Below, piece by piece: positions 45,594 through 58,243 of a stretch of 64,000 nucleotides of DNA. The notes below the pieces were generated by a model. It searched no databases. It had not been told where the DNA came from and saw only the letters and a program-made list of their open reading frames with translations. The position numbers were made by a program, and so were the translations under genes. How positions within the stretch are numbered: position 1 is the stretch's first letter; each line of letters begins with the position of its first letter. This DNA comes from Spinacia oleracea. Its lineage: Eukaryota; Streptophyta; Magnoliopsida; Caryophyllales; Amaranthaceae. The stretch covers positions 140,992,361 to 141,056,360 of the forward strand of contig NC_079492.1 of assembly GCF_020520425.1 (NCBI RefSeq). Direction: 5' to 3'.

Positions 45594-46572
45594 AGGGTGG
45601 TTGGTTCACATACTGGTATAGGGTTGAAATCAAGAATGAGGGTGAGTTTATCCCTAGTCTTGAAGGGAGTCTTGAGGTGAGTCTCAAGCCTAAATCTTGG
45701 GATAATGTGATAAAAGACTACACCAAGTCTTGAAGTGAGTTTGAAAATCCAAGACTCACTCAAGACTTACTTAAGACTCCACTTTTTTTTTCCTCCAATC
45801 AAATCATGCCACATCATCAAACTTAATTTATCTTATTTCACCCAACTAAATTATTGATGGTTTATGTATTATTTTGTTTCATTTGCCTTTAAATTTATGT
45901 TTTGGATCTTTTGAATTTAATATGTTGTATTATTGTTTCTAATTTGTACGGAATATATGTCAATAAAAATCGAAATTAACATTTTCTGTTTTTTTTTTCA
46001 TTTTTTTCCCGAATCATAAATTACGTTATTTTAGAGCTGGTCAACATGGGGCCCGACCCATTGGCCCGACCTGACCCGGTCCGAAAATTATCGGGTTTTG
46101 GGCAGAAGGTCTGGCCCGACCCGAATGTTTTTAAAAATTTACGAGCTTGGACAACGTAAAACTACAATTTAGTTATAAATTTGGTCGGCCCGAAATCGGC
46201 TCAAAAGCCCGCTATTTTTAGCCCAAAATAGCGGGTTTTGGGCATACAAAATTGGCCCGAAGCTTGGCCTGCCCCGCCCCTACATAACGGACAAATTTTA
46301 TGTACTCGACCCGGTCCGACCCGCCTTTTGATCAAGTCTACTTTGTTTATATGTAAGAAAACATAGTTTCAATATTATTTAGAAAATGTACCAAAAAAAT
46401 AAAATATACATAAAATATTATTTTAAGAGTTAGGTGAGTTTGAGGTGAGTCTGGGGATAATGTGTAAAAATAGGGTGAGTTTTGTGTGAGTCTGGATAAT
46501 GAAAAAGTTAGTGAAAAGCTGATGTGGCAGAATCTGAAGACTGGAGGTGAGTCTGTGAATAAACACATCCTG
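45594..46572. mobile_element. Putative TIR element with a nested MITE
   Basis: The left end cagggtggttggttcaca and, reversed, the right end caggatgtgtttattcaca are similar. Both are followed inward by repeated gagtctt/aagactc motifs. The target duplication is not clear. A hAT-like MITE lies inside (46032-46340). Confidence 0.4.
46032..46340. mobile_element. hAT-like MITE with cccgac repeats
   Basis: Ends tagagctggtcaa and, reversed, tagacttgatcaa, with many gcccgaccc-type repeats like the element at 33026-33574. The flanking 8-mers (cgttattt and ctttgttt) agree only partly, so this is an older insertion. Confidence 0.6.
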
Positions 46573-47149
46573 ATACTAATGTAATATGGTTTGGAATTTC
46601 ATTCTTAATACTATGTGTTTGGTTCAATTTCGAGTTGGGTTTTTTTCCTTTTATTTGATACATGAAGTAAATGTATAAGCCAAAACCGCATCCCCTAGGT
46701 TTTTAAATTCCATACAGTAGGGTATGTTGTATGAACTTAAAACTCTTAAAATTCCAACCAAAAAATCATCCCTAGAATCTGGAGTTCTGCCCAGTCAATC
46801 TCCATGATTGGCGAGTAAAACATATCAAGGAGTATTTTCGTAAATACATTTTCAAAATATACAATCTACTCCGTACATATTTAAATATATAATCTCTTTT
46901 TACGTTAAAATTATTTTCTTTTATTTTTAATTGTTTAAAGTATCAAATAAATTGTACTCCGTGCATTGTAATTTTTAGATTGTATATTTGTTAATTATAA
47001 TTACGAGAATGCCACTTAATTGGGGGGATTGTTTTGAAATTTCTCTAGAATTTGCGAACCAAACATCATCTTATTGGCCTTCACTTAGCAAGCTTGCTAG
47101 TCTGGGCATCCAATTTAAGTTGTTGATGGAAATGATTTGGTTCATATAT

Positions 47150-48660
47150 ATGGATGTTCTTAAAATCTATCTTAGTCAATAACAAATAAAGAGTAACACA
47201 CGTGCAACATACTTGGTTGAGAATATTGGTTTGCTTCTTTCTTACTCCGTCCATCCTTAAAAGATTGCCCCAATTTTCTTTTTGGTCGGCCCCTTTGAGT
47301 TCTCACATTCTATTATTTAAATTAGCAAAATGACAAAGTTACCAACTCATTTGTTTTTCTTTTACATTCTTTCTTAATAAAGTGAAAAATGTTATTTAGG
47401 CAATCTTTTAGAGACGGAAGGAGTACAATTTACAAACGTTTATTTTCATTGCACGTTTTTTTCTTATTCTCAAAAGGTCAATTTTGTATTACGTAGCTTA
47501 TTGAAGCAAATAACTAATTTGGCGCTAGTAAATTTTACTACGTTCAGTTTAATTTCAACTCATCGAATTCCTGCAAATACGTGATCAAAATGAGTAGGGT
47601 TATTTGTATCGGATTAATTGAGGCAATGATCTAGCTTTAAACAACAAAATCAAAATGTTGTGAGTGAATTCCAATAAGTAACGTGAGCATATTCTAACAA
47701 GTAACATCACTCATTTCCAAGTTGTCGGACCTAATCCCCAACTTTCTCTCTCCTTTGCCGTCATCATTGGATAAATCATCCAATTAAATCCCCAATAATT
47801 CACAAAACTTAAAATAATTTCTTTGAATAATAAATACTCCAAAACGTCTCTTTTCTCCGTTACATTTGACTTTTTACACGTTTATTAACGACTAATTATT
47901 TATGAGATTCCTCGATTTTTTTATTTAAACAAGACAAATTACATTTATTTGAAAAGTTTTCATTTTATCAAAATTATAATATTGAAAAAGAGAAAGTTCC
48001 AATAAAAAATGTGAATATTAAATGACTCAATAAATTTAATTGGTTAAAATAATCATTAAATATTTTGATACAACATTAAAACATCTCTGTAAAGATACAA
48101 AAAGAAATATAAAGAATATTTTGAGATAGCAAAAAAAAATGAAAATCTATTGAACAAAAAGAAATGGATGAAATATTATAAAAAACATAAAACAAATTTA
48201 AAATAGACAACATCTTCTTTTTCTCCCCCGCTGTAATTTGTCTCTCTCTCCTCTTCTTGCTGTACAAGTATCCCCGATTACCCTTCATCATCATCATCAT
48301 CATCTCACTCTCTCTCTCTAATCCAGTGTCATCTTATTTTAGAGAGAGAAAGCTTCCGCCTTAGCTAAATCTTCTCTCTCCTAATTCATTTTCTCGAGGA
48401 AACTCTCAATTCTTGAATGTTATCGAATTGATTGAAATCACAACAAAATCAGAATAATTTGCTCTGGTTTGTATAATGGAATTGAGCTTTGCATCAATTG
48501 ATTTTTCTGTAAATTTTTCGTACTTTTTGATGATTGTTGCTGATTCATTTCCTGAATTTCGTCATTCTTCCTCTTGTTGTTCTTCTTCGATTCCAGAATA
48601 TTCGCCGAAATCGCGTGATTCTTTAACTGGAAATTGAAATTTAATGCGATTATATTTTTC
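47150..48660 (+). promoter_or_regulatory. Upstream region of the SirB1-like gene (original of the inverted duplicate)
   Basis: Homologous in reverse to 33816-36110. The part 48240-48420 is CT-rich (tctctctctc runs) as in plant 5' UTRs and promoters. A Stowaway (47245-47423) and half of another MITE (about 47850-48040) are inserted here but absent at the matching places of the duplicate. No reading frame of its own. Confidence 0.6.
47245..47423. mobile_element. Stowaway MITE, 179 bp
   Basis: TIRs CTCCGTCCATCCTTAAAAGA and, reversed, CTCCTTCCGTCTCTAAAAGA are flanked by TA (47243-47244 and 47424-47425). The duplicate near 35805-35820 is empty at this place. Confidence 0.9.
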
Positions 48661-48727
48661 GGATTGTTGCTGTAAATCGGAGGATTATTTTGTAGTTCAA
48701 AAATAAACAAATAAAAAACAAGTCGAA

Positions 48728-51700
48728 ATGATGGTGATGAGTGCATCTTTGCCGTCGTTTACTGCTGCTGCTGCTGCTGCTACTTCATCTTCAATGGCTG
48801 CGATTTCATCAAGGAATTGTTTCAGTGATTTCTGGAATTTTAGGTAATTTGCCGATTATCCCTAGTTCTTTAATTTGCAACTTATTCCCCATTTTGGTTG
48901 ATTTAATTAACTCCATTTCTGCAATTTGCTTTCAAGTTTGTTTTTTTTGTTCATTTGATGCTTATTTTAGCTGGATTGTTCACCATTTTTGTTGTTGAGG
49001 AAATTAATCAATTAAGAAAAAAGTGGATCAGTCACTTTATCTGTGTTTAGGTGTCTACTTTTTGAAATTTCGTCCCATTTTATGTGATACTCCGTACAAT
49101 ATTACTTAATTTGTCACATTACCAATTAAGTATTATAGATCCCCCTCGAAAAAAAAGTATTGTAGATTCAAACTGTAACAAAATATATTGGGAAATGACC
49201 CGAGGAAGTGATTAGAAATACAGTAGTTTGCTGGAAAAGGATAATTATTTGTTTATTACTCTCTATTCAAATAATATGGTGGTTTACATTTGATTTTGGG
49301 GATAAAGTTTGACCAATAATGTTTATCACTATTGATGAAATTTAGTAATGGTATTAAACATGATCTTAACAGTTTATTATTAATATACCATCAGCATCGA
49401 TAGATATATAAAAAAATAAGAAGCTGGATGTACTCGAAAGTCAAATGGGGACTGTTATTTGTTTGTGATGGAGGTAATTATTTGTTAGTGGATTGTTAGG
49501 GAGTACGGTAAATGAGTTTTTTTGGTTCAGTTTGATTGCTATTGCTTGTATTCGTAATCAGAGTGTCCCATGAATACAAGATCAGGTCCTAAAGACCTTA
49601 ATTACTAAACGTTCGGTAAAGGATGGATATCTAGGATATGAGAATGAACGTATTAGATACAGTTATGAAGTTCGATGATCTGCAACTATTTACCTTGCAT
49701 GAGAAAAATACCGGAAATTTTCTCAAAGCTTGTTAAAACTTTTAGATGTTAGTAACAACATTTAGGAACTCAGTTTTATAATTGAAAAATGTTCCAGAAA
49801 GGAGGGACATATTCGTTTTCTACAACGTTATGAGTGGCATATTTCTAGTTCAAGTCATTATAGCTGTACTGACTTGGTAGATTGGTTTAAGTTGATGTGT
49901 TAACATACCTGTTTTAGGATGCTTGTTTTAAGTACTCAAAATTATGATTAGGTGCTCTGATGATAAGGCCGGCCATGTTTCGAATGTAAATGGGATGGAG
50001 ATATCATTCTTGAAATCACCGATGGTGGCAGCAACCCGGCACCCAAGGAACAGGAGGGTTAGCACCAATTATTCTACTTCCATAGCAGCTGCTTCGGCTT
50101 CTCCACTTTTCAGTGGTCAAGTGACGAGGGATTCTTTTGGCCCTAATTTTTATAAGGATGTATGTAATTCTCTCTTTTGGCAGTCTGACTGTATGCGTTC
50201 CAACTTCCATGTTGTGATACAGTCATATTGCCAATGTTTATATGTTAATTATGGTGAATATTTAACCTTGCTGGTCTCTTTTCTGCATTGACGTGCTAAG
50301 CAGTTAACTGACTCTCACTGTACCCCCTCTTTGAATTGATTTACTTTTGGTCCCCAACTTAATGGCTTTATCATTTTATGATGGATTGTTCTCATTTTTA
50401 CTTGAGTACTTAATTTGCCCGTGCTTAATGGAGGCTGGTCTCTTTACTGGTCATAACCTTTAATTTCCCAAGTTAGCAACATCCTAAACATATTATACTT
50501 ATATAAAAAAATAAAATTGTCTGCCTAAAGGATTTAAAGGTCTTTATGGTAAAATGATGCTGGTAAGTCTGATGATGATTGTGTGAAACTTGCATTTCCC
50601 TTCCTACTGTGATTGTACATGAGACAATTGTGCCTGACTTTATTCTTATGATTTGCGTGATTGCTTGAACTTCCAGCAACCAGGTGTTTATGATGAATAT
50701 GTGTTTCTAGTTCTAGAACTAGAAGACCTACTCGCCCAGCTCTTTGAGTGCAAGTTTTAACAGTAGTTGTAATTTCCAGGTTCTCAAGACTGCAAGGGAG
50801 AAGTTTACCGAGGAGATCTCTTTTCAGTCAAAGGACAAAGATATCTCCCTTGCAAAGGTAATTCTGATGAGCAACTTGGCTCACTCGCTGCTCATCCTTT
50901 GAGGTGAGAAGCTGATAGTATGTATAATCGTTGGCTCATTGCCATAGATATTTCGCAAGTAATTTCCCCCTTTCATGGCTGAACTGATTTAAAACCTTTT
51001 GGGTATATTAACCAGCCCAATTGAAAACTATAATTTTATGTTTTGGTCCGTAGATTAGAAATCTCGAAATGTTAGTTATTCTCTGTTTTATGCTTTTTTT
51101 CTCATCACAACTAGTATTCAGAAGTGATTTGAATCTGCGACTTTATGTTGTCCACAATGTACAGGCTCTTCTATATGTTGCTGCTGAAGATGAAGCTTTT
51201 ATGGCCTTTAACAGAGTGATGGATGCTCGCTCTGTTCTGGATGAGAGGAAGGATGTTCCGATAGAAGCAAATGACCATCAGGGGGATTCTGTGGAGCTTA
51301 TACCTCTTGCTGGAAAGAGTATGACAGAGTGGCTAAATGAGTTAGATGCTATTGCTAGAGAAGTTGAGGCCGAGTTAGTTTCAAGAGACATAGGCTGCCA
51401 TTTGGTTGAAGTTATAGAGGCTGTAAATATAGTTCTGTTTGAATCTAGATGTTTTAAGAGGGTATCGATAGCTGTAGAGCCTAAGTGGTCTTACTTGCAT
51501 GGGGTTCTGAGTTCTGGATATGGCAGTGGTAAAGTTTTTCATCTTTTCTCTTACCCATATTTTTCCTATGCTTGGAATATTTGTACTGCTTTCCACCCTT
51601 ATACATCATTTGTTTCCTGCTTTCTTCCTAGAGTCTCAGGATATGGATAAATCACTTATCCCTGGATTTCTGGAGTTGTTGTTCAGTGTCAGTATGTTGC

Positions 51701-53404
51701 TTAGGATTCGATTTCTTTTTGAACAGCTATACTGCTTAGCATTATATACATAGAAGTCTGTCGGAGACTTGGACTGACCATGCTGGGATCTCGTGTTGGG
51801 GAGGACTTTTTGATATGGCCTCAAACAGAAAACCCTGAGGTATATTAATTTTGTGCTTCATCTACTTCTAGACTGTGTATTATTTACAGGCCAATTGCTC
51901 AAATTTTCTTGATAATTTTCATGAACAGGAGCTCTTCAAGGTAACTTCGGGGCATAGTTTGTTTGCCGTAGTTAATGGGAGGTGTGTGGAGGATCCAAGA
52001 TCAATGGCCTCAGACCTAAACAGCAACTCACTTCGAAGTCTTGATGTTGTTACTAACCGTGATGTTATTGGGATTGCTTTGGCTAATTTGATTGTAAGCT
52101 ACATCCAAAATTTTCAATTTACAGTGTCAAATTAGCAAGTTCAATCGCTTCCCACTCAATCTTTCCTTTGAATATATTTCTTATTGGAATAGACTTGTCT
52201 GCAATGTTTAATTTGGAAACACATTGTTGGTACAGAGGCTGCATTGGAAACGTGCTTCAAGATCAAGCCATGGATTGATGCTGACTTCAGCATTAAGGCT
52301 TGTTCATGATGCTGACAAAAAGTTTGAGAAGATAGATGGATCGAATCACCCATTGTTGCGTCCTCAAGATTTGAGGTTTTTACCATCTCAAATTCTCAAT
52401 TGCATTTTGTATTCTGATAATGGGTATGCATCACAAATTGCTGTTCGCTGGATGCCTGGATATTTTCCATGTTGCATTACGGAGCACTATTTTATGAGTT
52501 TGGGATACTTGTTTCTTGACATTAACATGCTTAATTAGGATGAGACTTCTGGATGTTGTAGTAGAGATTATTTTACACCGTTCAGGCATTCACCTTTCTT
52601 AATGATCACTCCTGTCTCAACTTTCAGTTATACAACTATTGTTGGTGATTTGGTTCCTCTATGAACTCGACCTGCTATTGCAGGTTATGCAGTTGTTTTT
52701 AATCAATGTAGTCAATTTCTTTGAATACTGGAAATTTTCTCTGCCTGTTCTGCAATTTAGTTGCTTGAAATTGGTTGAATCTGGTTAATAAAGGCTCATG
52801 CTATTTGTTGTTGCATCTGTTCTCTTCTTGTTGTCGCAATATGCATTCACCTAACCTAGGGTAATATGATATTTGAAATTGTTTGATGTCTGTTTTGACG
52901 TTCTTTGTTATACGGTTCTGTTATTTATTGATTCAGCAGTTTTACCTTCTGAAAAGTTTCTCTTTGTTTTTCATTTTCTCTTTAGTTTTTTATCCCCTGT
53001 TCCTACCCTCTAATAACACCATCCTTCTGGGTATGTAGGATGGCTATTATGGCTTCAGAAAGGCTATTAATTTTACAACCTCATAACTGGTCTTTAAGGA
53101 GAGACCATGGGCTGATGTTGTACTATAATAGGTATTTTTCATCCCTCTTGAATTACGACTTACGATTTTTATTTTTATTTTTATTTTTTTATAATTTGGT
53201 TGGTTATTCAGCAAGAATTAATACTATCTGACTTCAATTGACAGGCAATATGGAGAAGCAGTCCAAGAGCTGAGTATTTGTATGGCTTTTGCACCAGAAG
53301 AAGAGGCAGCACTCTTGGAACCATTTGTCGAGAAACTACACCTTATGCGATTAGAGTCATCCTGGAAGTCTTTGGGGCATGCAGGTCAATTGACTGCCCT
53401 TTGA
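48728..53404 (+). CDS. Plastid-type SirB1-like (transglutaminase-like/TPR) protein
   Basis: Nine exons: 48728-48843, 49952-50159, 50780-50857, 51165-51528, 51727-51839, 51929-52093, 52236-52375, 53039-53131 and 53245-53404. They sum to 1,437 nt, exactly 478 codons plus stop, with GT/AG borders and matching phases. The first ~70 residues are rich in Ala and Ser with few acidic residues, as in plastid transit peptides. The body (RVSIAVEPKWSYLHGVLSSG, then VCRRLGLTMLGSRVGEDFLI) resembles the SirB1/Transglut_core2 family. The end (LLILQPHNWSLRRDHGLMLY, then YGEAVQELSICMAFAPEEE) looks like TPR helices. The Cys/His/Asp of true transglutaminases are not obviously retained, so enzymatic activity is doubtful. 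Its biochemical role is unknown. Its promoter region exists in an inverted second copy 12-14 kb upstream. Confidence 0.85.
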
Positions 53405-53910
53405 TTTGTGTACATAATATATAGATCTGGTAGTCTCCATGACTCACTCTTTACACTACCGGAGCGTATAATGAAAATCCGGAACTGTCAAGTCTACAGC
53501 TCAAGTGTACCGTGTACGAGTTCCCCTATTCAACCCAAATGACCATGTTAGATGCATCTGTATCAAATAGAATATGATTCAATTGAAAAGTGCCAAAATG
53601 ATGTGTTAAATTTGTGTATATGATTAATGATTGTCAATCTAGATCTTTATAATCTAATCAGACCAAATGCCCATGTCATATTACTTCTTCTTTTCACTAA
53701 ATTGCAATATTGTTAGCTTGAGATGTTGTAAATAGATTGCAACACTTCTTTTTAAATAAAAATAAGTTCACTTAAGTGGAAATTAAACGAATATTGAGCA
53801 CTCTAACTATGTTTTGTTATAAAAAAAAAATTAATAAAAGAAGCACCCTAATGATTGACTAGTCCCATTTAGATTTCCACCGATTGAGGGTTTTAGGTTC
53901 TTTGTTTTTT
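53405..53910. other. 3' flank of the SirB1-like gene
   Basis: Probable 3' UTR, then AT-rich sequence. The last nine bases (TTGTTTTTT, 53902-53910) are the left target-site copy of the following MULE. Confidence 0.5.
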
Positions 53911-55208
53911 CTGATTTTTCATGAAATACCCCCGAATTTTAGCGAAATTTACCAAATGCCCCTCGACTTTCAGAAATACACCAAATGCCCCTCACAAATG
54001 ACTTAATACACCAAATACCCATAATGACGTCATCATCACCATAATAAATCAATTATGATCTAATTAACCTATTAATCCCCTAATTAACGCACTAATCTAA
54101 TAATTAACCCACCCATTACCCATACCCTCTAATTGACCCATATTTTTTTCTTTTCTCACTCCCTGTTCCTCTATCCCTTTCCTCCATGGAAGGCGCCATC
54201 TTGCTGCCTCCAGCACCCCACCCACCACCTTCTCATTCCTCCATTCTTACCCCCAAAATAGTAATCCGACCACCACAAAAATAATTCGACCACCATTACA
54301 CTCCCCAATTGCATCCCCCAATTTCGGTGATTTCAAGATCCCACCTCAAACCAATGGCGTCACTTCCACCTCCACAACCGACTACGTATGCGTTGATTTC
54401 TTCTTCAATCCGTTACCCCCTGAATCCTAACTCAAGAATAATGAATTCTCCAATTGGGCCCAACCCACTTCAGACCTATCTTCAATTCGGGTTCTGTTCC
54501 TGAAAATATCTCTGAAGCCTACGATTGGAGCTTTGCTGCTATCCTTGTTCGGCAAAGTCGAAGAAGAAGATGGAAGAAATAATATTAGTGATAACCCTCA
54601 ATCTCACCAAAATGGAATTATGAATTTAATGTTTTTAGCTTGAATTTTAATGGGGTTGGTTCAGATTTGATTGTGCTAGTAATAATAACGGGCACAACTC
54701 ACACTAAATTGAGGGTGTTGTAAAAAAAGTAGGAGAGAGAATTAGCTAGGGGGCTGGTTTTTTCCCCATGTGATTCTTGATTGCTATGGGTGAGGAGGGA
54801 GGAGGTAGAAGGGAGGAAGTGTGGTGTGAGGTAAGCGACGATGCAGTGGTTGGTCGATGACTCGATCGGGGTTTGGTGTAAGAAATTGGAGCGTAAGAGA
54901 GAGATTAGTGGTACGGGGCTGGTGCGTTGGTGGTGGCCGGTGGCCGAATTGTGGTTGGAAGAAGTTGGAGGTGGCTTCCATGGAAGCCAGGGAGATAGAA
55001 AGATAAGAGAAGAGTAAATGGGTAAATGGGTTAATTAGAGGATTAATGGGTTAATTAGATAATAATTGGTTGATTATGGTGATGATGACGTCATTATGGG
55101 TATTTGGTGTATTTTGTCATTTGTGAGGGGCATTTGGTGTATTTTGTCATTTGTGAGGGGCATTTGGTGAATTTCGCCAAAATTCGAGGGTATTTCATGA
55201 AAAATCCG
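53911..55208. mobile_element. Mutator-like element (MULE), non-autonomous
   Basis: TIRs of about 200 bp (starting ctgatttttcatgaaatacc and, reversed, cggatttttcatgaaatacc) share gacgtcatcatcaccataat and more. The 9-bp target duplication TTGTTTTTT (53902-53910 and 55209-55217) is typical of MULEs. The right TIR has a 30-bp internal duplication (about 55105-55166). The centre (54180-54990) carries Pro/Thr-rich frames without recognisable domains. Capture of host sequence (Pack-MULE) is possible but not shown. Confidence 0.85.
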
Positions 55209-55704
55209 TTGTTTTTTCGACTATCTTCAGTGAATGTAATTATTATCTATGCAGTTTTTCATTTACTCTTGTAATTCAGAGTCTATCAGTATGTTTGGTA
55301 ACTTAATTTTAACGAGGAGAACTAAATAAAAGTATATAAATGTATGAATTCCTCATAGTACCATGTTTGTTTATTTGGGAGAAATAAAAAAGTAAATTTG
55401 TGAAAATATGTATAGTCATAATTGAGCCGATTAGTTTTCCATAATTTTCCCAAATTTATAAAAAACAACTGAAAACTAGGTAAATCTAAAATTATGTTAC
55501 TAATTAATTTATACTATTTTCCTCATCAAACTAATATAAAAATGGGAAAACTAGGTCTAAGTCTTGCAAGCACCTGAAGGTAACTTTTGTCAATTTTTGG
55601 TAAATTTTAATATGTTTTGATTAACTTTTTAATTATAAGTAATTTTTTATACAAATTTTTAGTGAAGACGGTCTAACGGTTAGAACACTTTTATGCTTTG
55701 AAAC

Positions 55705-55885
55705 CAGTTAGTTCTGCACTTTAACTAATTAGTTAACCACTGAAACCAATTAGTTAAAGTCTGAAATTCAATTAGTTAAGCAACGAAACCAATTAGTTAT
55801 GCAACCGAACCAATTAGTTAAGCACTGAACCAATTAGTTAAACAATAAAACTGATTAGTTAAGCAATGATATCAATTAGTTAAGG
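55705..55885. repeat. Tandem array of (caattagttaag)-type units
   Basis: Seven to eight units of about 22-26 bp, each with attagtta and separated by variable gcaacgaaac/gcactgaac spacers. Confidence 0.8.
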
Positions 55886-55907
55886 TTTTATGAGTTTTAG
55901 TTAATAA

Positions 55908-56581
55908 CTAGTTAGTGGCCCGGGCGATGCCCCGGATTTTATTGTTTTTGTTATTTGGTTTTTGTTCGGTTGATGATTGTTTTCTCTGCAAACTTTTATG
56001 TATTTTTCTATTTAATTTGTTGCCAATATTACAGAATATCCATATTTTATTTTTGCAAGTCTTACTTGATTGGTACTCCGTATAAAACTTTATTTTTTCT
56101 AATTCACTTATAAACATAAGAAATTTCTTATAAATCATCAATTATTATAAATTGAATAACAAAAAATATAGTATATTTTAGAAAAACACACGACTGATTA
56201 GCTAAAGAAATAGGCAACAATTAACTTTTTTTTATCGTATGATATGATTAATTAAGAAAGATTAATTAATTTTTTTATAATAGGTTATTATTCAAATATA
56301 TATTGGGCATTAAAGTTTTAATACTTATAAGAATTGACTTTTGTGTTTTTTTCATTACTTTAGAGTCACACGTTATATCATTGTAGAGATGGTTAGAACT
56401 TTACATTGTGAATCAGAGGTCATGGGTTTGAACATTGATACTAACATTTTTTGTGATAATAAATTTGAGTAATGCATGTGCGCGCGCGCATGACATTACA
56501 CATCATTATTTCACTTGCCAAATCACAATGACACATGGTAACGTGACATTTCTTGCCTTGGAGATTTAATAATAGTATAGA
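55908..56581 (-). mobile_element. Non-autonomous Helitron (minus strand)
   Basis: Reversed, it starts TCTATACTATTATTAAATC and ends GGCCACTAACTAG, preceded by a GC-rich hairpin (CCGGGGCATCGCCCGG). Flanking bases are A and T in the element's orientation. Length 674 bp. It contains atgcgcgcgcgcacatg and no Rep/helicase. Confidence 0.88.
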
Positions 56582-56772
56582 TAAGTTTGTTAAAAAATAA
56601 TAACACTATTCAACTCATAAATTTAACTATTTGGTCTAACCGTTAAGCGGTCTTACATAATAGTTCCTGTTTTATGGATTAATTTTTTAAAATCTTACAT
56701 GGTTAACTTTATAAATTATGAGTTATTTTGTAGGGATGATTTTTATTTAACAAAAATATATCACTAAAAATA

Positions 56773-57101
56773 CTCCCTCCGTCCCGGAATACTTGACCTG
56801 TTTTCCTTATTGGGCCGTCCCCTTAATACTTGACCTGTTTCTAAAAATGGAAATATTCTAAAAATATTATATTATTTCTCACTCCACCCCTATTAACCCA
56901 CCTACCCCCTACTCCATACAAAAAATAATTAAAAATTCAACCCCTACTCTCCCCCAACCCCACCCCTTTACACCTTTCCCACTAACTATATTAAAATAAT
57001 ACCCCACTATCAACTATTACCTATTAAATTAAATAAGTCAATTCAAGTCCCTTAAACTCTGTGCCGGTCAAACCGGGTCGAGTACTCCGGGACGAAGGGA
57101 G
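56773..57101. mobile_element. Stowaway MITE
   Basis: TIRs CTCCCTCCGTCCCGGAATAC and, reversed, CTCCCTTCGTCCCGGAGTAC are flanked by TA (56771-56772 and 57102-57103). The second tier tacttgacctg is repeated at the left. Confidence 0.92.
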
Positions 57102-58243
57102 TAACTTTTACATTATATAAGGTTAATTTTTAACCATTTTGGATAACTTTACATTAGCCTTACGATATTTATTGTACACCATGTGTAAGTAAAAGTTCAT
57201 ACTTCTTTATAGTTTTTCTCCTTAAATAATCAAACAAGTGAAAACAAGAAAATTTAAAGAAATTACAGAAAATAATAATTATTTCCCGTCAAAAAATATG
57301 TACTTCGCAATAAAAAAAAATAAAAAAAATTGCCTCGTACTAGAATATTTTTGGGAGTAATTTCTTTCATTTTGCTTTGTATTCATAGTATGATGTTCCA
57401 CATGTTCTTTTCACTAATCGAATTCCAAATTACACAAAAAATTCACAAAAAATTATACATTCCGTATTTTTATGGGAAAAGGCTAGGGATATACTTGGTG
57501 TGCAAAGGTATCTTGCACACCACCAATTAAATGATGCCAACTCACAAATTCCACTAAAAAAAGAGAGGGAAAAATTTAAGAAAGGAAGATAATGGGCGGC
57601 AAAATATTTCAGCCATTTGCGCCATTCGCATCTATTAGGCGGGATGAAATTGCGCCATACTATCCACTTTCATTTTCCCGCCAAACATTTACTGATCTTT
57701 TTTCCATTATTCACCTCTTATTTTCATTCATTCTTCACCGCCAAACATTTCATTTCTTCTCCTCTTATTTTCATTCTTTCTTTTTTCTGGTTTCCATTTC
57801 TAAAGTAATTGAGCATTCATATTTTTCAGTTCGTGATATTGGTTACATGTTGTACTTGACAGTGCTTTATTCTTTCCTTTCTGGTTGAGCATTCATATTT
57901 ATCAGTTCGTGGTATTGGTTACATGTTGTTCAGTTCGGGATCATTTCAACTATTGAGCATTCATATTTTATTTACATAAACCTCCCTTTGTGATGCATAT
58001 AAGGTGTTTGATAAAATGCGTAATTGAATTAATAAATTTAATCTACCTTTTCTAAATTATTTTCAGTTGCAAAAGTTAGTTATATTGATGGTTGGAAGAA
58101 GGTGTAGAAGAAAACTAGCTATATTGATGTTTTGTGCTTGAACGGAAGCCAAAGTTGGACCCTTTAGCGAAGGTTGATGAAGATGACAATGGCTTTTCAG
58201 AACTGACAATGGTCGTTTATTGCAATATGCAATCTGATTATGT

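Larger units (their letters stand above)
55660..56657. mobile_element. TIR element split by a Helitron
   Basis: The left end (gaagacggtctaacggttag) and, reversed, the right end (taagaccgcttaacggttag) are inverted repeats. The stretch 55908-56581 between them is a Helitron, so the original element is only about 320 bp. It contains a tandem array of aaccaattagttaagca units. Confidence 0.5.
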
